Part shown: piece after piece, positions 8,722 to 20,774 of the stretch
How positions within the stretch are numbered: position 1 is the first letter of the stretch
Layout of the letters: the number at the start of each line of letters is the position of its first letter
Assembly: GCA_919902445.1 (NCBI GenBank)
Contig: CAKKQZ010000019.1
Span: 1-42,003 of the forward strand
DNA length: 42,003 nucleotides
Source of the DNA: Omnitrophica bacterium GWA2_41_15
GTDB taxonomy: Bacteria; Omnitrophota; Gorgyraeia; Gygaellales; Profunditerraquicolaceae
Direction: 5' to 3'
Position numbers and translations under genes: made by a program
The notes under the pieces: model-generated
What the model saw: the letters and a program-made list of their open reading frames with translations, nothing else
Told to the model about the DNA's origin: nothing
Database searches by the model: none

Positions 8722-8771
8722 GGGACAGTCCCACTTAGTAGACTACTTATAGCTATGACGGGGACAGTCCC
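8722..8771. repeat. Paired GGGACAGTCCC palindromes (REP-like)
   Basis: Exact GGGACAGTCCC at 8722-8732 and 8761-8771. Confidence 0.85.
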
Positions 8772-9625
8772 TCTTGTTGCAGTTTCGCTGCCTCAACGAG
8801 GTTGCGCATTAACATGGTAACCGTCAAAGGCCCCACACCTCCCGGAACAGGCGTGATGTAACCTGCCCTTTCAAATGCCTTTTCAAATTCCACATCACCT
8901 ACTATTTTATCACCAACTTTATTTATTCCCACATCAATGACAATCGCACCCTCTTGAACCCATTCACCCTGGATGATTCCGGGTTTTCCTACTGCTACCA
9001 CCAAAATCTCCGCCCTTTTAACGTGTGTGGGAAGATACCCCCTTTGGCCTGTCGCAATATGGCAGGTGGTAGTAGTAGCGAATTTATCTAATAAGAGGAG
9101 GCTTACCGGTTTTCCAACTATCTCACTGTGGCCTACAATAACCGCCTCTTTCCCATATAGGTCAACGCCTGTAGATTTTATCAATTCCATTACTGCCAAG
9201 GCAGTACAAGAGCCTATGCGCATCTTGCCAAATAGGGCCTGGCCCACATTCTCCGGATGCATACCCTCTACATCCTTTAAGGGGTCGATATGAATAGGAA
9301 TATTTTTGGAGTTTATGTGGCTGGGCAAAGGCAGTTGCAAAAGTATTCCCGTTACAAATTTATCCTGATTTAATTTTCCAATATAATCTATGAGTTCTGA
9401 TTCAGTTGTGGCGGCTGAAAGGAGGTGTTCTCGGAATTCTACCCTTAAATCCTTGGCAAGTTTCTTTTGTGACTTCAAATAGATAGCCGATTGGGAATTT
9501 TCACCTACTTGAATGGTAGCTAATGTAGGCATTGTCTTGAATTTAACCTGCAAATTTTCAATTTCTTCTTTAAGTTGCTCTTTTATTTTTTCTGCAATAG
9601 GCCTACCCTCTAATAATTTTGCCAA
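8753..9625 (-). CDS. folD: Bifunctional methylene-THF dehydrogenase / methenyl-THF cyclohydrolase
   Basis: GILLQLPLPSHI, VEGMHPENVG, VIVGHSEIVGKPVSLLL, TPVPGGVGPLTVTMLMRN. Confidence 0.95.
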   Translation of the reverse strand: MAKLLEGRPIAEKIKEQLKEEIENLQVKFKTMPTLATIQVGENSQSAIYLKSQKKLAKDLRVEFREHLLSAATTESELIDYIGKLNQDKFVTGILLQLPLPSHINSKNIPIHIDPLKDVEGMHPENVGQALFGKMRIGSCTALAVMELIKSTGVDLYGKEAVIVGHSEIVGKPVSLLLLDKFATTTTCHIATGQRGYLPTHVKRAEILVVAVGKPGIIQGEWVQEGAIVIDVGINKVGDKIVGDVEFEKAFERAGYITPVPGGVGPLTVTMLMRNLVEAAKLQQEGLSPS

Positions 9626-10166
9626 TTTTCTCCTCCATTTCTAATCTTATTTTTTTTATCATCTTTTGCTTGGCCGCCATTTCTTTTCTGATGCCCCGTG
9701 TTAATTTTTTATCCTTTAAAGATTTTAGATTTATTTCTACATTAAAATATGCTGATGCAAAAGCAGATTCCAATAAAATCGCTGCCACTGCCACGTCGCT
9801 AATAAGGTTAACATTGCCCCTGGTTATAAGGGGAGGGCATAACTTAATCCCTTCAAAACATAAACGCGCCAACATGAATTGCACATTTAAGGCCTCTCTT
9901 ATATTTTTACTTTTGTAAGCAGCGACATCGAGGTCAACCAGCCCTAAGAACTTTTTCCTTAGTTTCTCGGATTTTTCCAGGACTATTTTTAATTCGCTTT
10001 CATATCTTGCGTACCTTGGCTTTCCAATAGTAAAATTCACCACCATGCTAACCAAGGATACGCCTAGGCTTGCGGTTAAAGCGCCTGCGGACCCGCCTCC
10101 GGGAACAGGTAATTTAGCTGCTAAATCATCAAGATATTTTTTTAAACTGGCATTTTTGTAGCTCAT
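9603..10166 (-). CDS. fchA: Cyclodeaminase/cyclohydrolase family protein (methenyl-THF cyclohydrolase)
   Basis: DDLAAKLPVPGGGSAGALTASLGVSLVSMVVNFTIGK. Start at MSYKNASLK in an ATGA overlap with the fhs stop. ORF start at 10382 rejected. Confidence 0.87.
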   Translation of the reverse strand: MSYKNASLKKYLDDLAAKLPVPGGGSAGALTASLGVSLVSMVVNFTIGKPRYARYESELKIVLEKSEKLRKKFLGLVDLDVAAYKSKNIREALNVQFMLARLCFEGIKLCPPLITRGNVNLISDVAVAAILLESAFASAYFNVEINLKSLKDKKLTRGIRKEMAAKQKMIKKIRLEMEEKIGKIIRG

Positions 10167-11857
10167 GACAACCCTATGATATTTCCCCTCTTGTCGATAT
10201 CGATATCTTCTCCGCGCGGGTGGCTCGGCAAGCCCGGCATGGTCTGCATTGTGCCGCATAAAGCATACAAAAACCCAGCTCCTACGGAAGCACGGATATC
10301 CCTTATAGGAAAGATAAAATCCCGCGGCCTTCCTTTCGCATTCGGGTTGCAGGATAACGACAGATGCGTCTTGGCCATACATACAGGGAGTTTATCATAG
10401 CCTCTTTCTGTATAAAGTTTGATTTTTTCTTCTGCGGCAGGCATAAACTCAACGTCTTTAGCCCCATAAATATTTGTAGAGATAGCCATGATTTTTTCCT
10501 TTATCGGCATATCCAGAGGATAAAGAAATTTAAAGTTATTTTTTTGCTCAGCTGCCATAGTTACTGCCTTTGCCAAATCAACCCCGCCTTTTGATCCCTT
10601 GCTAAAACAATCGCTTACGCAGCAGTCAAATGCGCCGAATTCCTTTGCTTTTTTCTTGACAAGTTCTACCTCTTTATCCGTATCGCAGGAGAACCTGTTT
10701 ATCGCAACCACGACAGGAATTCCGAAGGTTAAAACATTCTCAACCTGTTTTTCAAGATTACACATGCCTTCCTCTATCGCCCCGATATCTTCTGTCTCAA
10801 GGCAGGTATCCAAAGGCATCCCGGCGACGATTTTAAATCTTCCGCTGTGCGCTTTTAATGCCCTGATTGAACAAACCATAACAGCGACATCCGGGATGAA
10901 GCCGCTTGCACGGCATTTAATATCAAAAAATTTTTCAGCTCCAAGGTCAGCGCCAAAACCTGCTTCGGTAACCACATAATCAGAATATCCTAATGCAATC
11001 CTATCGGCTAAAATAGAACTATTTCCATGGGCGATATTTCCGAATGGCCCCGCATGCACAAAACAAGGGGTATTATCAATAGTTTGAATCAAATTCGGTT
11101 TTATAGCTTCCTTCAATAGGACCGTCATTGCCCCCGCTACTTTTAAATCCTCGCAGGTAATGGGTTTTCCATATAAGCTATCGGCTAAAACAATTTTTCC
11201 TATACGCTTACGTAAATCTTGCAGGCCAGTGCTTAAAGCTAGGATCGCCATTATTTCAGAGGCAACGGTGATATCAAATCCGCTGTCCCGGGGGATACCG
11301 TCTTCTTTTGAGCCAAGGCCTATTTTTACATTTCTTAAAGCCCTGTCGCTTACATCTACTACTCGGCGCCAGTAAATCTTTTCCGGATTGATATTCAATT
11401 TGTTTCCTTTTAATAACGAATTATCCAAGAAAGCCGCAGCAAGGTTATGCGCAAGCCCGACCGCGTGCACATCTCCGGTAAAATGCAGATTATAATCTTC
11501 CATCGGCAGCACCTGCGAATACCCGCCTCCTGCCGCACCTCCCTTTATTCCAAAAACCGGGCCCAACGAAGGCTGCCTGATGCACGCAGAGGTGAGTTTT
11601 CCTATCCTGTTTAAAGCCATTGATAAACCGATGGTAGTTACGGTTTTGCCCTCACCGAGCGGAGTGGGCGTGATAGCTGTAACTACGACATACTTAGCGC
11701 GCTGTTTATTTTTTATTTTATCCGGTATATTCAGGTCTATCTTTGCAATATACGCACCGTAACGAATAAGGTATTTTTTGTCGATCTTCAGTTTTGAGGC
11801 TATTTTTTCTATCGGCAGCTTTTTTGCCTTTTGCGCGATTTCGATATCCGTCAGCAT
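10163..11857 (-). CDS. fhs: Formate--tetrahydrofolate ligase
   Basis: TPTPLGEGKTVTTIGLSMAL, RQPSLGPVFGIKGGAAGGGYSQV, MQTMPGLPSHPRGEDID. Confidence 0.96.
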   Translation of the reverse strand: MLTDIEIAQKAKKLPIEKIASKLKIDKKYLIRYGAYIAKIDLNIPDKIKNKQRAKYVVVTAITPTPLGEGKTVTTIGLSMALNRIGKLTSACIRQPSLGPVFGIKGGAAGGGYSQVLPMEDYNLHFTGDVHAVGLAHNLAAAFLDNSLLKGNKLNINPEKIYWRRVVDVSDRALRNVKIGLGSKEDGIPRDSGFDITVASEIMAILALSTGLQDLRKRIGKIVLADSLYGKPITCEDLKVAGAMTVLLKEAIKPNLIQTIDNTPCFVHAGPFGNIAHGNSSILADRIALGYSDYVVTEAGFGADLGAEKFFDIKCRASGFIPDVAVMVCSIRALKAHSGRFKIVAGMPLDTCLETEDIGAIEEGMCNLEKQVENVLTFGIPVVVAINRFSCDTDKEVELVKKKAKEFGAFDCCVSDCFSKGSKGGVDLAKAVTMAAEQKNNFKFLYPLDMPIKEKIMAISTNIYGAKDVEFMPAAEEKIKLYTERGYDKLPVCMAKTHLSLSCNPNAKGRPRDFIFPIRDIRASVGAGFLYALCGTMQTMPGLPSHPRGEDIDIDKRGNIIGLS

Positions 11858-11866
11858 ACGCCTCCC

Positions 11867-12247
11867 TTAGTAAATAAAACCTCCTCCTAAATCAAACGCA
11901 TTTTGAATCAAATCAAATTTGGGGCTATCTTCAAAATATGTTACCGATACCACATCAAACCTTGCTTTTTTATCAAAGTTATTATTTTCTTTTAGGTACG
12001 AGAGCGCGGCTTTACAAATCTGCCTTTGCTTAAAACCCGACACCGCTTCCTTGGGGGCCCCAAATCTTAAAGAATTCCGTGTTTTTACTTCCACAAAACA
12101 TAGCGTATCTTTATCCAAGGCAACTATGTCTATCTCACCCAATTTTGTCTTGTAGTTTTTTTTAAGTATTTTGTACCCTTTTTCTTTTAAGAACCCGGCT
12201 GCTGCTTCTTCCCCGGATTTTCCTAAGATTAAATTTTGTCTAAACAC
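11867..12247 (-). CDS. yraN: YraN/UPF0102 family endonuclease-like protein
   Basis: GKSGEEAAAGFLKEKGYKILKKNYKTKLGEIDIVALDKDTLCFVEVKTR. Confidence 0.9.
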   Translation of the reverse strand: MFRQNLILGKSGEEAAAGFLKEKGYKILKKNYKTKLGEIDIVALDKDTLCFVEVKTRNSLRFGAPKEAVSGFKQRQICKAALSYLKENNNFDKKARFDVVSVTYFEDSPKFDLIQNAFDLGGGFIY

Positions 12248-12842
12248 AAGAAAATGTCTTTCTGTGTATCTGTGAAAACCCTATTCTTTTTATTATATCC
12301 CTGTGCTCTTTAGTCCCATAACCCTTATGTTTACTAAACCTGTATTGCGGGTACATCTTGTCATATAAATCCATAATGCGGTCTCTGGTGACTTTTGCCA
12401 GGATAGAAGCGCAGGCAATGGTTTTTGATTTGGAATCGCCTTTAATAATATTAGTATATGGGAATTTTACTTTAAGGGGTATGTTTCCGTCCACGATGAT
12501 ATGTATATTCCTTGATTTAGGATGTTTTAATTTATTTATGAGCGAACCTACTGCCTGTTCCATGGCTAAACGGTTAGCCACTGCGATATTAAGGCGGTCG
12601 ATGGCGCCTTCGCTTACAATGCCGATAGCAAAATCTGTCTTTTTTACAATTTCCAGAAATGCCTTATCGCGGCCCGGGGAAGTCAATTTCTTTGAATCGT
12701 CAATACGGTTTTTAAATGAGGACTTCTTTAACCTAACTGCTGCTGCTACTATCGGCCCTGCCAAGGGGCCGCGGCCGGCTTCATCAACGCCGATGACTAC
12801 ATCAAAACCTTTCTTCTTAAGCTTCCTCTCGTAATAGAGCAC
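12240..12842 (-). CDS. rnhB: Ribonuclease HII
   Basis: VIGVDEAGRGPLAGPIVAAAV, ASILAKVTRDRIM, SKHKGYGTKEH. Confidence 0.95.
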   Translation of the reverse strand: MLYYERKLKKKGFDVVIGVDEAGRGPLAGPIVAAAVRLKKSSFKNRIDDSKKLTSPGRDKAFLEIVKKTDFAIGIVSEGAIDRLNIAVANRLAMEQAVGSLINKLKHPKSRNIHIIVDGNIPLKVKFPYTNIIKGDSKSKTIACASILAKVTRDRIMDLYDKMYPQYRFSKHKGYGTKEHRDIIKRIGFSQIHRKTFSCV

Positions 12843-12855
12843 TTTTGAAGAATTT

Positions 12856-13212
12856 TTATGCTTTTTCTTCCCTGCTCTCTATTTTTGTAGCATGCTTTCC
12901 TACTTTACCGCGCAGATAATAAAGTTTGGCCCTTTTTACTTTGCCTGAACGGATAATTTCTATGCGTTCAATATTAGGTGAATATAAGGGGAAGACGCGC
13001 TCAATACCTTCGCCGTAAGAAACTTTTCTCATGGTAAAATTCTGGCGGGTGCCTGTGCCTTCCTTGGCAATAACCACCCCTTCAAAAGGATGAAGGCGGA
13101 CTTTATCAGTCCCCTCCGGTATTTTTACCAGGACCTTAACGGTGTCTCCTACGTTAAATTTCGGAATTTCTTTTTTAGTGTACTCCTGTTCAATAAGCTT
13201 AATCTTTTCCAT
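12856..13212 (-). CDS. rplS: 50S ribosomal protein L19
   Basis: [51 protein letters not shown]. Confidence 0.96.
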   Translation of the reverse strand: MEKIKLIEQEYTKKEIPKFNVGDTVKVLVKIPEGTDKVRLHPFEGVVIAKEGTGTRQNFTMRKVSYGEGIERVFPLYSPNIERIEIIRSGKVKRAKLYYLRGKVGKHATKIESREEKA

Positions 13213-13215
13213 TCC

Positions 13216-15992
<2,777 letters not shown>

Positions 15993-16015
<23 letters not shown>

Positions 16016-17117
16016 CAGTCCCCGGATAATAATATTGCAGTATTTTTTCGTAGCCGTAACCCTGCTTTGACATAAAATAAGCACCCCATTGGCATAGTCC
16101 TACGCCGTGGCCCCATCCAAGCCCTTCAAATACCGCGTCTTTATCAACTAGCTTCAGGTTAAAATCAGTGCTCTTGATTATGTCAGGGCCCATGATATTT
16201 CTAAAATCCTTTGCGGATATTTTTATCTCCTTCTTAAGGGCGGCTATTCTTAAATCCGTGATTCTACCTGACTTATCTTTCCCTAATACAGCTATATCCT
16301 TTATATTACCGGTTTTGTAACCCGAATTAGCCAATTTCTCCTCAATCTCATCAAGCCTTGCAACATAATGCCAATTATAATGAGGGGAACCTTTGCAAAA
16401 ATCACAGGGAACGCCTTTTAAGGGAAACAGATTTATATTCCAGAGGCGCGAGGCATCCTGCGTATGCCCGCCGCAGGTGGCGTGAAAATATGCCGGAATT
16501 ATTTTATCTTGATAGGTAAGCACTTTTGCGGCCGTCTCTTCTACAGCTTTATTTGTACGCTCGCGCTCGGATGTTTTCCCACCGTAAACCTGAGAGTAAA
16601 TATCGCTGGTTACGTCGAAATCTTTAGCGCTATTTTCCTGGGACTGATAAACAGCGTAAGTCCTGCTTACGATTGCCTGCGCCTTAAGCGCCTCCATCGG
16701 CCAGTAATGCGAGGCCTCATGATAAAGTATGCCCTGAACGTAATCTTCCAGGCCAATGCGGTTAATGACAGTCAATTTAAAGCCGCCGGTCTTTATTAAC
16801 TGGATATCCCCCCTGAATGTCCGTCCGTTAATTATGATTATGCCCGGATTGATTGTTTTGATTAAAATTTTTTCCAGATTAAAATTCTTTCCCGCAATAA
16901 GTATTCCGCGCTTATAGCTTGTAACCGTAGTTTTCAAGTCCCTGCCGCGCTGTAATATTCTTTGCTTTGCGTCGGCTATCTCATAGGAACCAGCGATTTT
17001 GATATTTATTGAAGGCGCGTCCTGCAAAATGGCAACGCGCACGCCATTTACTCCTTGAGCGCATGCGGCTGAAGGTAAAAAAGCTAAAATCAAGCAGATT
17101 ATTTGCGTGATACGCAT
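15993..17117 (-). CDS. SpoIID/LytB domain protein
   Basis: Signal peptide; GLEDYVQGILYHEASHYWPMEALKAQAIVSRTYA; GLGWGHGVGLCQWGAYFMSKQGYGYEKILQYYYPGT. Confidence 0.9.
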
Positions 17118-17647
17118 TTTGCGGATATTTCTTTATCTCTTGAGTAAATGCACCCGCAGTATTTCTGCAGGTATAAACCCTTAGTCCTTGCCTCATTATG
17201 CGCTTTTCTAAAACCGGGACGGAAATCCTCGTAATAGAATTCGATTCCAGTTTCTTTTGCGATATCGCTGCCGATTTTTTTTAAGCCCTCCTGGTCCTGA
17301 TAAGGGCTGACTAATAGGGTTGTAGAAAAATAATCAAATCCGTTTTCTCTTGCGGCATTAGCAGTTTTCTTAAACCGCAGCTCCCAGCAAAGGGACCATC
17401 TTCCGGGATTTGTTTCTCTGTTGTTTATCGCGCGAAAGAATTCAGCAGGTTCATAATCAGGGAAAATCATGTCGATATTTGCGGCCCTGCTAAAATCTTC
17501 TACTGCCTGCCTCCTGTTCTTATACTCGCTTAAGGGGTGTATATTCGGATTGTAAAAGAACCCGCTTACCTCAAATCCCTTATGCCTTAATTGCTCAAGC
17601 GGATATATCTCGCACGGCCCGCAGCAGATGTGTAATAATAACTTCAT
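17099..17647 (-). CDS. queH: Epoxyqueuosine reductase QueH
   Basis: LLLHICCGPCEIYPLEQL, GFFYNPNIHPLSEYKNR, CGCIYS. Confidence 0.9.
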   Translation of the reverse strand: MKLLLHICCGPCEIYPLEQLRHKGFEVSGFFYNPNIHPLSEYKNRRQAVEDFSRAANIDMIFPDYEPAEFFRAINNRETNPGRWSLCWELRFKKTANAARENGFDYFSTTLLVSPYQDQEGLKKIGSDIAKETGIEFYYEDFRPGFRKAHNEARTKGLYLQKYCGCIYSRDKEISAKCVSRK

Positions 17648-17670
17648 GAGCTACTTCCTAATTTTCCGGT

Positions 17671-17824
17671 TTTTGCTGGAGCGTGCATTAGAAAATTTTT
17701 GACACCCCGTACAAGGTTGTAGTCTGCGAGGAATTACGATAAGCGAAAGACGGCGGGTAAGCGTAAGCATACTGACCGAAAGCGAATCGTAAACCGAAGC
17801 AGACGGCAAAAATTTTCAGCACGC
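17671..17824. repeat. Long nested inverted repeat (structured intergenic element, locus B)
   Basis: GCGTGC/GCACGC; GAAAATTTTTG 17691-17701 pairs exactly with CAAAAATTTTC 17807-17817; inner GTCTGC/GCAGAC and TTACGAT/ATCGTAA. Confidence 0.75.
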
Positions 17825-17850
17825 GTAAACAAAACCCAAAATCTAATTCA

Positions 17851-17896
17851 GGGACAGTCCCCTGTGTTGTGCATAAGACTTCGGGGGGACAGTCCC
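17851..17896. repeat. Paired GGGACAGTCCC palindromes (REP-like)
   Basis: Exact GGGACAGTCCC at 17851-17861 and 17886-17896. Confidence 0.85.
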
Positions 17897-17906
17897 TTCA
17901 GTTTAT

Positions 17907-18953
17907 TTAAAATAATTCGTCTTGTTTTTCGTATTTTATTCCGAAGTGGTCAAAGGCAAGTTTTGTTGCGAGTCTGCCCCGCGAAGTCCGTTTTAAATAA
18001 CCTGCTTTTAATAAATACGGCTCTACCGTATCCTCTATCGTATCAACTTCCTCATTAAGGCTGGCTGCTAGCGACTCAACCCCTACAGGCCCGCCCCCAT
18101 AAGTTCCTAAAACAAGTTTTAATACCTTGCGGTCCAAATCATCAAGGCCTGCCTTATCAATGCCCAATTCATCCAATGTCTTTGAAGCAATCCCTAAGTT
18201 TATCTTATTTATTCTTGCAACCTGCGCATAATCCCGAATTCTACGCAGCAGCCTGTTTGCGAAACGCGGGGTACCGCGGCTGCGCCTTCCTACCTCAAGC
18301 GCCGCCTCATCATCTATCTCCATACCCAGAATCTTTGCCGATGTCTTAATAATCCTTGCCAAATCCTCAACTCTATAGAAATCAAGATTATAAAATATAC
18401 CGAATCTGCCTCTTAAAGGCGCGGCCAGGAGGCCTGTGCGGGTCGTTGCGCCGACTAAGGTAAAAGGTTTCAGGTTAAATTTAATCGTCTTTGCATACGG
18501 CCCTTTATCAATTACGAAATCAATCTGAAAACTCTCCATTGCAGGATATAAGAATTCTTCCACCACTTTAGATAGGCGGTGGATCTCATCGATAAAAAAT
18601 ATATCGCCCTTTTCAAGGTTTGTGAGTATTCCGATTAAATCTCCGGCGCGTTCGATAGCAGGGCCGCTTGTTGCGGTTATCTTTGCGCCCATTTCGTGGG
18701 CGACTATATGCGAAAGCGAAGTCTTCCCTAATCCTGGGGGGCCGCTTAAAAGCACATGCTCAAGCGGCTCATTTCTTTGCTTAGCAGCCTGAATTGAGAT
18801 TTTCAGGTTTTCAGCTATCTCCTTATGCCCAACGAACTCAGCGAGCTTCTTCGGCCTTAAAGAAATATTTAGAACTACATCCTCTTCGGATTCTTTAGTA
18901 TCGCTTGCTTTAGGGCCTGCCTTAAGCAGCGCCTGTCTTATCTCTTCGCTCAT
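17907..18953 (-). CDS. ruvB: Holliday junction branch migration helicase RuvB
   Basis: LRPKKLAEFVGHKEIAENL, HVLLSGPPGLGKTSLSHIVAHEMG, FIDEIHRLS, GATTRTGLLAAPLRGRFG. Confidence 0.97.
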   Translation of the reverse strand: MSEEIRQALLKAGPKASDTKESEEDVVLNISLRPKKLAEFVGHKEIAENLKISIQAAKQRNEPLEHVLLSGPPGLGKTSLSHIVAHEMGAKITATSGPAIERAGDLIGILTNLEKGDIFFIDEIHRLSKVVEEFLYPAMESFQIDFVIDKGPYAKTIKFNLKPFTLVGATTRTGLLAAPLRGRFGIFYNLDFYRVEDLARIIKTSAKILGMEIDDEAALEVGRRSRGTPRFANRLLRRIRDYAQVARINKINLGIASKTLDELGIDKAGLDDLDRKVLKLVLGTYGGGPVGVESLAASLNEEVDTIEDTVEPYLLKAGYLKRTSRGRLATKLAFDHFGIKYEKQDELF

Positions 18954-19683
18954 AGGGAATAATATTTTCCTTGTTCCTTAAAATTTCTATATCCTGAAAG
19001 GCTTCGGTCTGGCGGGCAACAATTTCTTTCATCCTGATTAACTCTAATATGGCCAGGAATGTCACGATTATTTCAATTTTATTTTTTGCCTTAATAAATA
19101 ATTCTGAGATGCGAACCGCCGGGGCAATAAGTAATAAATGCAGGATGCTATGGATTTTTTCTTCTATGGTAAACTCATCTTTTATAACTTCATAAAAAAC
19201 TTCCTGGGGGACATCTTTTAGCGCCTGAGAAAAGGCATTGATCAAATCAAATATGCTTGCCTCAAAATAAACCTCTTTATTAAATTCTTCCTCCTTCTCA
19301 ATTTCTACTTTAGGCCTTTTAAAGACCTCCTTCTGTCCGGCTTCCCTCTGCCTTAAATTTTCTGCTATCTCCTTGAATTTTTCGTATTCAAGCAGCCGCC
19401 TTACCAACTCCGCGCGCGGGTCTTCTTGTTCTTCCTCTCCTTGAGCAGTTTCATCTACCGGCAAAAGCATCTTTGACTTAATCTGCAGGAGCGTTGCAGC
19501 CATAACCAGAAATTCCCCTGCTATATTTAAATCCAAAAGCTGCATTAAATTCAAGTACTCCAGATACTGCTCTGTAACCTTTGCTATCGGGATGTCGTAG
19601 ATATTAAGGTGGTCTTTTTTTACCAGGTATATTAACAAATCCAGCGGGCCTTCGAATATCTCTAATTTTATTTTGTAGCTCAT
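18922..19683 (-). CDS. scpA: Segregation and condensation protein A
   Basis: YKIKLEIFEGPLDLLIYLVKKDHLNIYDIPIAKVTEQYLEYL. Start trimmed from 19743, because the extension is repeat-derived. Confidence 0.93.
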   Translation of the reverse strand: MSYKIKLEIFEGPLDLLIYLVKKDHLNIYDIPIAKVTEQYLEYLNLMQLLDLNIAGEFLVMAATLLQIKSKMLLPVDETAQGEEEQEDPRAELVRRLLEYEKFKEIAENLRQREAGQKEVFKRPKVEIEKEEEFNKEVYFEASIFDLINAFSQALKDVPQEVFYEVIKDEFTIEEKIHSILHLLLIAPAVRISELFIKAKNKIEIIVTFLAILELIRMKEIVARQTEAFQDIEILRNKENIIPYERRDKTGAA

Positions 19684-19689
19684 GGGTTC

Positions 19690-19743
19690 ATGGAAAACAA
19701 CACTACGGGCATAGCCGTGATACCTATATTTAGTGACATCCAC
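19690..19743 (-). repeat. Short copy of the CACTACGGGCATAGCCGTG palindromic element
   Basis: ATGGAAAACAACACTACGGGCATAGCCGTG(A)TACCTATAT plus TTTAGTGACATCCA, shared with 5705-5844. Confidence 0.8.
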
Positions 19744-19772
19744 CGTAGCCCGTCATAGCTATTAACTCTCCA

Positions 19773-20768
19773 TTAAAGGGCGAAGTCGGATAAATTAATA
19801 AGTTTTCTTACTTCGGACATAGTCTGCGAAGCAATTTTTCCAGCTTTTTTCTCTCCCTGGGCCAATATATCGAAAATTTTTGTTTTATTTTTAAGAAGCC
19901 CTTTTCTTTTTTCCTGAATCGGTTCAAGATATTTAATCAGTATTTGCGCTAATTCCTTTTTGCAGTCAACGCAGCCGATTTCTGACTTACGGCAGCGTTC
20001 ATCCATTTCTTTTTTTCTCTCAGGCGCAAAAACAGCATAATAACTGTGCACATTGCATTTTTCAGGATGTCCGGGGTCGGTAAATTTAATCCGCGCAGGA
20101 TCAGTAAACATATTCATTACTTTTTTGAGTATCGCATCGGGCTCTTCAGAAAGGGCGATATAATTATTATAGCTCTTGCTCATCTTTCTGCCGTCAAGGC
20201 CTAAAAGCCGGTTTGTCCTAGTTAAAACCGCCTTCGGATCAGGAAAAAATTCTAATCTGTAAATATGGTTGAATTTTCTAGAAATCTGGCGCGTCAATTC
20301 CAGATGCGCAAGCTGGTCCTCTCCTACCGGAACCGCCTCTGCCTTATAAAGGAGGATATCCGCTGCCTGTAAAACCGGGTATCCTAAAAATGCGTAGGTG
20401 CTCAGGTCCCTGTTTGTTATTTCACGCATCTGCTCCTTATAAGTCGGGCAGCGCTCAAGTAAACCAAGCTGCGTAATTAATGAGAAAACCATGTACAATT
20501 CAAGGTGCTCTTTCACATGCGACTGTACAAAAATGGTGGATTTTTTAGGAGATATTCCGCAGGCAAGCCAATCAACAACATTATCAAGGATATTTTCTTT
20601 TAAGTCTATTGGGTTTTCATATTCTGACATAAGCGCGTGCCAATCAGCTACCATAAACAAACACTCGTATTCATCCTGTAGTTTTATCCAATTATCCAAT
20701 GCGCCCATAAGGTGCCCTAAATGCAATTTTCCCGTAGGACGCATCCCGCTTAATATTATTTTTTTCAT
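19773..20768 (-). CDS. trpS: Tryptophanyl-tRNA synthetase
   Basis: LSGMRPTGKLHLGHLMGALDNW, GLDGRKMSKSYNN. Confidence 0.96.
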   Translation of the reverse strand: MKKIILSGMRPTGKLHLGHLMGALDNWIKLQDEYECLFMVADWHALMSEYENPIDLKENILDNVVDWLACGISPKKSTIFVQSHVKEHLELYMVFSLITQLGLLERCPTYKEQMREITNRDLSTYAFLGYPVLQAADILLYKAEAVPVGEDQLAHLELTRQISRKFNHIYRLEFFPDPKAVLTRTNRLLGLDGRKMSKSYNNYIALSEEPDAILKKVMNMFTDPARIKFTDPGHPEKCNVHSYYAVFAPERKKEMDERCRKSEIGCVDCKKELAQILIKYLEPIQEKRKGLLKNKTKIFDILAQGEKKAGKIASQTMSEVRKLINLSDFAL

Positions 20769-20774
20769 ATTTAG

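Noticed and set aside
8482-8820. Overlapping ORFs on both strands at 8482-8820
   Set aside because: They fall within the nested inverted repeat and REP pair; open frames are a by-product of the GC-richer palindromic sequence.
10167-10382. 72-residue N-terminal extension of FchA
   Set aside because: It overlaps the fhs 3' coding region in another frame; the ATGA-coupled start at 10166 is typical and begins the conserved domain.
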